Assembly: GCA_910579865.1 (NCBI GenBank)
Contig: CAJTXA010000036.1
Coordinates: 1-20,706, forward strand
DNA: 20,706 nucleotides
Direction of reading: 5' to 3'
Source: an uncultured Lachnospiraceae bacterium
GTDB lineage: Bacteria; Bacillota; Clostridia; Lachnospirales; Lachnospiraceae
This document shows positions 15,494 through 20,706 of this stretch, piece after piece. Positions within the stretch are counted from its first letter, which is position 1. The number at the start of each line of letters is the position of its first letter. The notes under the pieces were generated by a model. The model was not told the DNA's origin, ran no database searches, and saw only the letters and a list, made by a program, of their open reading frames with translations. The translations under genes and the position numbers were made by a program.

Positions 15494-16871
15494 AGAAGCA
15501 GATGATGGGTATTCTGGATTAGTATTTGATAAAAGACCAGGTTTTTTAAGAATGTGGAACGATATTTTAGAAAATCGGATTAATATGGTTGTGGTGAAAG
15601 ATTTATCACGTTTTGGTAGGGAACATATTGAAACAGATGCATATATTCAAAAGATTTTTCCTTCTCTTTCAGTTCGGTTTGTAGCTGTATTAGATTCCTA
15701 TGATAGTTTGTTAGCAAAAGAAGAAGAACGAAGTTTGTTAATTCCTATTAAAAATTTTATCAATGATCACTATGCAAGAGATATTTCAATTAAAATTCGT
15801 TCTAGTCAAGAAGTGATGCGGAAGGAGGGAATTTGTGTAGCAGCTTATGTTCCTTATGGGTATCAGAAAAGACAAGGGAAACTTTATCCTGATTTAGAAA
15901 GTGCTATTGTAGTAAGGTTGATTTTTTTATTAAAGCTAGAAGGAAAAAACAGTGATGAAATTGCAAAGTGGTTAAATTTATGGGGGATTTCTTCTCCAGC
16001 AGAATTTAGACGAGAAAAAGGAAATTTTTATTATACTGGATTTCAGCAACAAGAAATAGCAAAGTGGACAAAGGAGACAGTTTATCGTATTTTGCATAAT
16101 CGTGTTTATATTGGAATATTAGAACAGGGAAAGCGAATGAGAATCTCTTATAAAGTACAAAAAGTGATTTCTGTTCCAAAGGAAAATTGGAGTGTAATAA
16201 AAGGAACACATCTTCCCATTATTTCAGAGAAGGAATATCAATTAGCGGAGCAGATTTCTTTTTTGGATATGAGACGTTCGCCAAAAGAGGAAAGTATCTA
16301 TTTATTATCTGGATTTGTTTTTTGCAGAAATTGTAAGAAAATAATGGTAAGACGTACAGGGCGTTCAAAGAACAAAAAAAAGAATTATTATCTTTGTTCA
16401 AGTTATAATAAAGGAAAGGGTTGTACTAGGCATACTATTTCAGAAATACTATTATTACAAATAATTTGGGAGATAATACAGTTCAATAAAGATTGGAATG
16501 AAGTTGCTCAAAAGAATAACATGTGGAAGAATAGAAGAAAAGGGAATTGTATCTGGAATATTTTTATACAGAAAAATATAGAGAAAATAGAAAAATATAG
16601 AAAACGGATAAAACAGATAAAAGTAGATTGGGAAAAAGGAATATTGACACAAGAGGAATATAAACAATACCAAATGGTATATCAAAAAGAACAAGAAAGG
16701 CTAGAACAGGCGATTCTTTTTTGCGAACAGGAAAAAGAGAAACGAGAAGAGGAAAGAAAATGTAGTAAAATTACACTGGAACGACTGCTGATTGTATGGT
16801 TATTAAAACGAATTGAAATTTATGAGGAGAAAAAAATTAAAATTTGGTTTTCTTTTCAGATAGATCGATAG
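15494..16871 (+). pseudogene. Large serine recombinase lacking its N-terminus
   Basis: In frame, homology begins at about 15494 (ADDGYSGLVFDKRPGF) directly after a TAA, so the first ~60-70 residues of the catalytic domain, including the nucleophilic Ser, are missing. From ATG 15552 the 439-residue frame is intact. It includes KDLSRFGRE (the D/R/R part of the active site), the recombinase domain, a CxxC zinc-ribbon (FCRNCKKIMVRRTGR, then a later Cys pair) and a long coiled coil (about 340-415). Full-length relatives are about 500-560 aa. Without the Ser it cannot cut DNA. It may still bind att-like DNA if expressed. It probably belonged to an integrated element now lost or broken here. Confidence 0.8.
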
Positions 16872-17025
16872 AGGAAAGTCTGATATAATAATAATAAAAT
16901 ATAAAAAAGCATGAAACGAAAAAGAAAAATTTACGTGATAGTATGTTAGAATAAATATATTATAAAGCACAGTCATACTGTGTTTCTAAACAGAAGATAA
17001 ATTGGATTAATTGGAGGAGGGTATA
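16872..17025 (+). promoter_or_regulatory. Upstream region of the sigma-factor operon with a perfect palindrome
   Basis: CACAGT (16968-16973) and ACTGTG (16977-16982) form a perfect 6-bp inverted repeat with a 3-bp centre, about 44 bp before the GTG start. TATTAT at 16958-16963 could be a -10 box, but no -35 at a good distance is visible. The palindrome lies between that box and the ribosome-binding site, so it could be an operator or an mRNA hairpin. Confidence 0.4.
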
Positions 17026-17586
17026 GTGGAAGATACAGAAATTATTGAATTATACTGGCAGCGGTCAGAGATAGCAATAAAAGAAACGGATGGAAAATAT
17101 GGAAAATATTGTAAAAGTATTGTACAAAATATTCTTCAAAATAAAGAGGACACAGAGGAATGTGTAAATGATACTTGGCTACATACATGGAATGCGATTC
17201 CAACAGAACGACCATATGAATTTCGAACATGGCTAGGAAGGATTGCAAGGAATTTAGCATTTGATCGATATAGAAAGCGAACAGCAAAGAAACGAGGTGG
17301 ACGGGAAGTGGATATTTTGATGTCAGAATTAGAAGAATGTATTCCGTCTGCACAGACAGTGGAAAAGGAATTGGAAGATGCAGAATTAGCAAGTTTTATC
17401 AATAATTTTTTAAAGGAACAAAAAAAGGAAAGTCGGATGATATTTGTTAGACGTTATTATTATAGCGATTCTATCAAGCAGATTGCCGAACGGTTTGGGA
17501 TTAGCGAAAGTAAAGTGAAATCCTCATTGTTTCGAATAAGAAATGGGCTGAAAGTATATCTAGAAAAGGAAGGGATTACAATATGA
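17026..17586 (+). CDS. ECF-type RNA polymerase sigma factor
   Basis: A 186-residue sigma-70 family factor of the ECF group. Region 2 (about 20-90) includes DTEECVNDTWLHTWNAIP and the -10-contacting RTWLGRIARNLAFDRYRKR. Region 4 (about 130-184) includes IKQIAERFGISESKVKSSLFRIRNGLK, a helix-turn-helix that reads the -35. Regions 1 and 3 are absent. I choose GTG 17026 over TTG 17011 because GGAGGAGGG (17013-17021) lies 4 nt before it. Its stop overlaps the next start (ATGA). It is presumably held inactive by the downstream membrane protein and released on a surface signal. Confidence 0.9.
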   Translation: MEDTEIIELYWQRSEIAIKETDGKYGKYCKSIVQNILQNKEDTEECVNDTWLHTWNAIPTERPYEFRTWLGRIARNLAFDRYRKRTAKKRGGREVDILMSELEECIPSAQTVEKELEDAELASFINNFLKEQKKESRMIFVRRYYYSDSIKQIAERFGISESKVKSSLFRIRNGLKVYLEKEGITI

Positions 17587-18344
17587 AAAAGGAACGGCTC
17601 TTTTATATAATAGGAATGATAGAGGATGATTTAATTAAAGAGGCTGAAGATGAGCAGATAGTAGTAAAAAATTGGATTCAGATGACCACTTGGAAATGGG
17701 CAGTAACAGCAGCAGGAATTTTGCTAGTAATAGGAACAGGAATCTTTTACCAATCTCGAAATAAAAATTTTTATTCCACAACTTCTCTTCTTGAAAATAA
17801 TTATATAGGAACTACAGCATCAGGGATAGAAAGTTATGGGGTGCAAGAAACGAATCCAATAAATGATAAGAAGGAATTTGCAGAGGCTTTAGATTCTTGG
17901 GAAAGTGGTGGTGAAGGTAGATTAGAGGAAGAACATAAGGATGGAGCTCTTTTTGGGGAAAAGATAATAGTTTTATATGCAGAAATAATAGAGGAAATTT
18001 ATCAACCATATAAGGGAGGTCCATTATATTTAAATTTGGAAAATAATATAAATTTAGATAATGAACAAAAGGAAATCTTATTAGAATTATTGGATTCAGA
18101 ATATAAGATTCCAGTAGTAACAGGACGTTTAGAGGAGCTTTTTGGACAAGGGATAATTGATGAAAAAGCAGAAGAAATAACAGGAGTTTATTTATCAATT
18201 CAGTTAATTGATGAAGAAGAAAATGGATTCTACTTTCAAGTAGATGGCTGGGGGGGTAGAAATGTTACATTTACATGGGAGAATGGCTATGCTTTTTATG
18301 AAGCAGAGGGATGGAGTTATGAATTAGGGGAAGAGCAGAGGTAG
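17583..18344 (+). CDS. Putative one-pass membrane anti-sigma factor
   Basis: A 253-residue protein with a short cytosolic N-terminus (1-36, GMIEDDLIKEAED, as in many Lachnospiraceae anti-sigma proteins), one membrane helix (about 37-56) and an acidic extracellular domain of about 195 residues rich in Glu and Asp. No zinc-binding anti-sigma motif (HxxxCxxC) is visible, so if it is an anti-sigma it is of the non-ZAS kind. The role is inferred mainly from topology and from translational coupling to the ECF sigma. The extracellular part (VTGRLEELFGQGIIDEKAEEI, FYFQVDGWGG) is not recognised and may be the sensor. Confidence 0.7.
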   Translation: MKKERLFYIIGMIEDDLIKEAEDEQIVVKNWIQMTTWKWAVTAAGILLVIGTGIFYQSRNKNFYSTTSLLENNYIGTTASGIESYGVQETNPINDKKEFAEALDSWESGGEGRLEEEHKDGALFGEKIIVLYAEIIEEIYQPYKGGPLYLNLENNINLDNEQKEILLELLDSEYKIPVVTGRLEELFGQGIIDEKAEEITGVYLSIQLIDEEENGFYFQVDGWGGRNVTFTWENGYAFYEAEGWSYELGEEQR

Positions 18345-18362
18345 ATACAAAGGAGAGAGAAT

Positions 18363-19139
18363 ATGTATTTGTTTCCAACAGAGAAAAAAGAAAGGAAAAT
18401 TGCAAAAGAGTCAATTGCAAAAATAATGCAATCTGTACCTGAATATACGGTAAAGCAGTTTCAGGATCAGATTATGTATGCACTTACTAGTGAAGAGATG
18501 ATGGAATTTTTTCATAAAAATATGTTTCCTTATCGTCAACTAATGTCTTATTATCGTTGTGCAATTATGGAAATAGAAACAAAATTTAAGGTGTTAAATG
18601 AACAGTTTTCGTTACAGTATGATCGAAATCCAATAGAAACAATTAAAAGTCGGCTAAAGTCGCAGGAAAGTATTATAGAAAAACTACGTAGGAAACGTTA
18701 TCCGTTTACATTTCAATCAATTGAAGAAAATATTAAAGATGTAGCAGGAGTAAGAGTGATTTGTTCTTTTCCAGCGGATATTTATCTTTTGGCAGATTGT
18801 TTTTTAAATCAAGATGATATTACATTAATTGAAAGAAAAGATTATATTGAAAATCCAAAGGAAAGTGGATATCGTAGTTTACATTTGATAGTGGAAGTTC
18901 CTATTTTTTTAGAATGTGAAAAACGAATGATGAAAGTGGAAGTACAGTTGCGTACAATCGCTATGGATTTTTGGGCAAGTTTAGAGCATAAACTGCGGTA
19001 TAAAAAGAATATTCCAAAAGAAGAAGCAGAGCTATTAGCGAAAGAATTAGTGGAGTGTGCGTCAGTTAGTGCACAATTAGATGTTCGAATGGAAAATATA
19101 AAAAATCGAATTGTGGAAAAGTCTAGAGAGGAAAAGTAA
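18363..19139 (+). CDS. Small alarmone synthetase, RelQ/RelP-like (p)ppGpp synthetase
   Basis: A 258-residue RelA/SpoT-type synthetase domain without the HD hydrolase, TGS or ACT domains. Motifs in order: KSRLKSQESIIEKLRRKR (95-112), KDVAGVRVICSF (125-136), ERKDYIENPKESGYRSLH (157-174) and EVQLRTIAMDFWASLEHKLRYK (193-214). The AGVR, SGYRSLH and EVQLRT blocks are the catalytic core that transfers pyrophosphate from ATP to GTP or GDP. It starts at ATG 18363 with GGAGAG upstream, 18 bp after the anti-sigma stop, so it looks co-transcribed with the sigma/anti-sigma pair. With no hydrolase part, its ppGpp output would be controlled mainly by transcription. Confidence 0.9.
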   Translation: MYLFPTEKKERKIAKESIAKIMQSVPEYTVKQFQDQIMYALTSEEMMEFFHKNMFPYRQLMSYYRCAIMEIETKFKVLNEQFSLQYDRNPIETIKSRLKSQESIIEKLRRKRYPFTFQSIEENIKDVAGVRVICSFPADIYLLADCFLNQDDITLIERKDYIENPKESGYRSLHLIVEVPIFLECEKRMMKVEVQLRTIAMDFWASLEHKLRYKKNIPKEEAELLAKELVECASVSAQLDVRMENIKNRIVEKSREEK

Positions 19140-19165
19140 AATTTATAGAGAAAGAGTAAAGATAG

Positions 19166-19199
19166 AAAAGACTGATTTAAAATAAAAAATCAGTCTTTT
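19166..19199 (+). terminator. Bidirectional terminator shared by the alarmone synthetase and deacetylase genes
   Basis: AAAAGACTGATTT (19166-19178) pairs perfectly with AAATCAGTCTTTT (19187-19199), a 13-bp stem with A/T tails on both sides. The stop codon and last codons of the minus-strand deacetylase (19190-19199) lie inside the stem. Confidence 0.85.
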
Positions 19200-20041
19200 G
19201 GAATTTGGATAGTTTCGCCACTTTTTATACAAAAAGGAGTATGATTTATTTTAAGCCAAATAGGAAACATGCTTGGATTTTTTATTAGTTTTTCATCTTT
19301 GAAAAGAATCAATTTTTTTAAGGCTTTTTGATAAGCTACAATTTCGATATTTGTGGCGTACCAAATTTCTTCTTTATTCGAGATTTGCTTACAGAAGTTT
19401 TCCATTTCTTCCCAAGTGTCATTTCCATCTAGTTCATAGGAATGACCCCAGATATAAAACACTTTTAATGGAGTTTGTGTGTGACTTTCTTGTGAAGAAT
19501 TTAAAAATTGTTGTGTGAGAAGTTCCATATTATCTTCTCCAAAATGACAAGTAGGATGCCAACGAAGAAAGTCTTGTGGCAGAGAAAATTCTTTGGTACT
19601 TTGAATAGTTCGACTATATTGGATGTCTATTTTTTTTAGTTCTTCTAGAACAAGATTGTTATAGGTTCCAAAGGGATATGCCATGCCAGTGACAGGATAA
19701 GAAACTAATTTTTCAAGATTTTCTTTATCAGTTTGAACTTCATAAGCGATTTCTTTAGCGGAAAGCTCTTCTAAGTGTGGGTGAGTATTTGTATGGATAG
19801 CAACTTCATGTCCCTTATAAAGTGTTTTGACTTCGCTTGCCTTGATTTTATTATGTGTAACAGGTTTTGAAAAACCACTAGCAAGGTCTTGTTTGCCAAA
19901 ACAACCAGAATTTAAGTTAAAAGTAGCTTTTAAATGATATTGATTAAAAAGTGCAACAAGACGTCTGTCTTGTGTAACACCATCATCATAACTTAAGGTA
20001 AGACATTTTTCTTTTCCTTCTGGAAAGAGTGGCATTATCAT
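19190..20041 (-). CDS. NodB-fold polysaccharide deacetylase, cytosolic type
   Basis: A 283-residue NodB-domain protein. Motif 1 is LSYDDG (16-21, D19/D20, usually TFDDG), motif 2 HTNTHPHL (83-90, metal-binding H83 and H87), motif 3 AYPFGTYNN (121-129). A later RWHPT and FYIWGHSYEL likely supply the remaining active-site residues. It removes acetyl, or another N- or O-acyl, from a sugar polymer or a related small substrate. No signal peptide or membrane helix is present, so unlike PgdA-type peptidoglycan deacetylases it should act in the cytosol. AAAAGGAG precedes the ATG. It stands alone, convergent with the alarmone synthetase. Confidence 0.88.
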   Translation of the reverse strand: MIMPLFPEGKEKCLTLSYDDGVTQDRRLVALFNQYHLKATFNLNSGCFGKQDLASGFSKPVTHNKIKASEVKTLYKGHEVAIHTNTHPHLEELSAKEIAYEVQTDKENLEKLVSYPVTGMAYPFGTYNNLVLEELKKIDIQYSRTIQSTKEFSLPQDFLRWHPTCHFGEDNMELLTQQFLNSSQESHTQTPLKVFYIWGHSYELDGNDTWEEMENFCKQISNKEEIWYATNIEIVAYQKALKKLILFKDEKLIKNPSMFPIWLKINHTPFCIKSGETIQIPKD

Positions 20042-20108
20042 GGTGAAGTCTCCTTTTAAATTTTTTATATAAGTTTATGAATTTTTTAATAAAAGAATGG
20101 TGATAGTA

Positions 20109-20137
20109 AGTATATCATTAGTATAGGAAAAAGACAA
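20109..20137 (-). promoter_or_regulatory. Promoter of the deacetylase gene
   Basis: On the minus strand TTGTCT (20137-20132), a 17-bp spacer and TATACT (20114-20109) form a good promoter about 68 bp before the start codon. Confidence 0.65.
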
Positions 20138-20202
20138 GTGATAATGTGTTTAGTTTCTTTTTAGGAAAGTGTTGCTGGACTATATATAGGAGGTGCTACT
20201 AT

Positions 20203-20529
20203 ATGAAAGTTAATATTTATTTATCTGGTGCAGTAAGACAATTTTCGTATTGGTTTGTACATGGGACATTAGGCTATCCTATCCTAGAAGGAATTGATTA
20301 TTTGAAAGAATTAAATGAAGATAGTAGTTGCATGGAACAGGCATTTTCGATATTTATGAATAACATTGAATTAGATAATGAGGGAAATGTTTTAAATTAT
20401 AAATATTGTGAAAAAAGAGCCGCAGAATATATCAGAGGATATTTTAAATCTGATTATAGTCCTGACAAGCCATTTGAGGACTGGGAATTAGAATTGCATC
20501 CAGTAAGTAAAGAAGCATATAATCAATAA
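20203..20529 (+). CDS. Conserved hypothetical protein, DUF7677-like
   Basis: A 108-residue protein starting at ATG 20203 (AGGAGGTG at 20188-20195). The upstream in-frame start at 20146 has no ribosome-binding site. The N-terminus MKVNIYLSGAVRQFSYWF, then GTLGYPILEGIDYLKEL, CMEQAFSIFMNNIELDNEGN and the acidic end match my memory of DUF7677-type small proteins. No membrane helix or signal peptide is present. It is diverged from the deacetylase by about 160 bp and not in an operon with it. Function is unknown; the family label was not checked by search. Confidence 0.75.
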   Translation: MKVNIYLSGAVRQFSYWFVHGTLGYPILEGIDYLKELNEDSSCMEQAFSIFMNNIELDNEGNVLNYKYCEKRAAEYIRGYFKSDYSPDKPFEDWELELHPVSKEAYNQ

Positions 20530-20603
20530 AATTTCAGGTTGTCGGGTAGTCCTTGATGTTCGAATAATAAAAATAAAAAAGTGGAAGGAAGTAAAAAAAG
20601 TAG

Positions 20604-20632
20604 TTGACAGATTATGGCAGACGTGTTAAACT
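20604..20632 (+). promoter_or_regulatory. Strong promoter reading out of the window
   Basis: A perfect TTGACA (20604-20609), a 17-bp spacer and TAAACT (20627-20632). The transcribed region AATTGAGTCGCTTGGGAAAC resembles the leader of clostridial rRNA operons as I remember it. The downstream gene lies outside the window. Confidence 0.7.
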
Positions 20633-20706
20633 AATTGAGTCGCTTGGGAAACAGTTTCAAAACAATTCAATGAAATTGATTGAAATAAAAGGGATTTTGC
20701 TAAATT

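Noticed and set aside
16455..16694. Hydrophobic 79-codon minus-strand frame, possible membrane peptide
   Set aside because: Antisense of the Lys/Glu-rich coiled coil of the recombinase; the hydrophobicity is a by-product of composition.
17812..18198. 128-codon minus-strand open frame, Leu/Pro-rich
   Set aside because: The complement of the acidic Glu-rich segment of the anti-sigma candidate, which naturally yields Leu/Phe-rich antisense frames.
1..20706. CRISPR array, tRNA or rRNA gene
   Set aside because: No regularly spaced repeats and no cloverleaf or rRNA core sequence were recognised by eye; a short divergent RNA could be missed without a covariance search.

Overview
The window looks like an accessory region of a low-GC anaerobic Firmicute chromosome, most likely a gut Clostridia/Lachnospiraceae. 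This rests on AT-rich coding with strong Shine-Dalgarno sites, the types of regulators and ABC exporters present, a large serine recombinase, a membrane-anchored anti-sigma/ECF pair, and clostridial-style -35/-10 promoters. It is a lineage-level inference only; nothing seen fixes the species.

Layout. Positions 1-277 are a more GC-rich, essentially gene-free end of something (possibly a conjugative element), closed by a good hairpin terminator. A decayed IS4-like transposase follows (360 to about 695). From 878 to 3635 lies a BceRS-type two-component system and its BceA-type ATPase; the partner permease is broken after about 50 residues. Between 3.8 and 5.6 kb sits a DpnII-type DNA methylation island: an intact D12-class adenine methylase, a second methylase (DpnA type) wrecked by frameshifts and an internal deletion, and no recognisable endonuclease. 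From 5.7 to 14.3 kb is a second, complete system: response regulator, sensor kinase, then two consecutive ATPase/FtsX-permease pairs that are clearly paralogous. The second pair is separated from the first by a terminator and has its own promoter region carrying three 11-bp direct repeats, the typical spacing for an OmpR/PhoB-family activator.

From 14.4 to 16.9 kb there is an AraC regulator fragment, a minus-strand ICMT-like membrane methyltransferase, and a large serine recombinase that has lost its N-terminus with the catalytic serine. From 17.0 to 19.1 kb an ECF sigma factor, a one-pass anti-sigma candidate and a small alarmone synthetase form a tight apparent operon. It converges through a shared terminator on a cytosolic NodB-fold deacetylase. 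A small DUF-type protein and a strong promoter reading out of the window (rRNA-operon-like, but not proven) end the sequence.

Working model. The best candidate for an interesting system is the sensor-kinase/response-regulator set with two differently promoted, diverged exporter pairs, probably for antimicrobial peptides or envelope stress. Beside it is a remnant BceRSAB system with intact sensing and operator but a destroyed transporter. The sigma/anti-sigma/(p)ppGpp synthetase operon is a second one: it would couple an envelope signal to alarmone synthesis. The rest records repeated insertion and decay.
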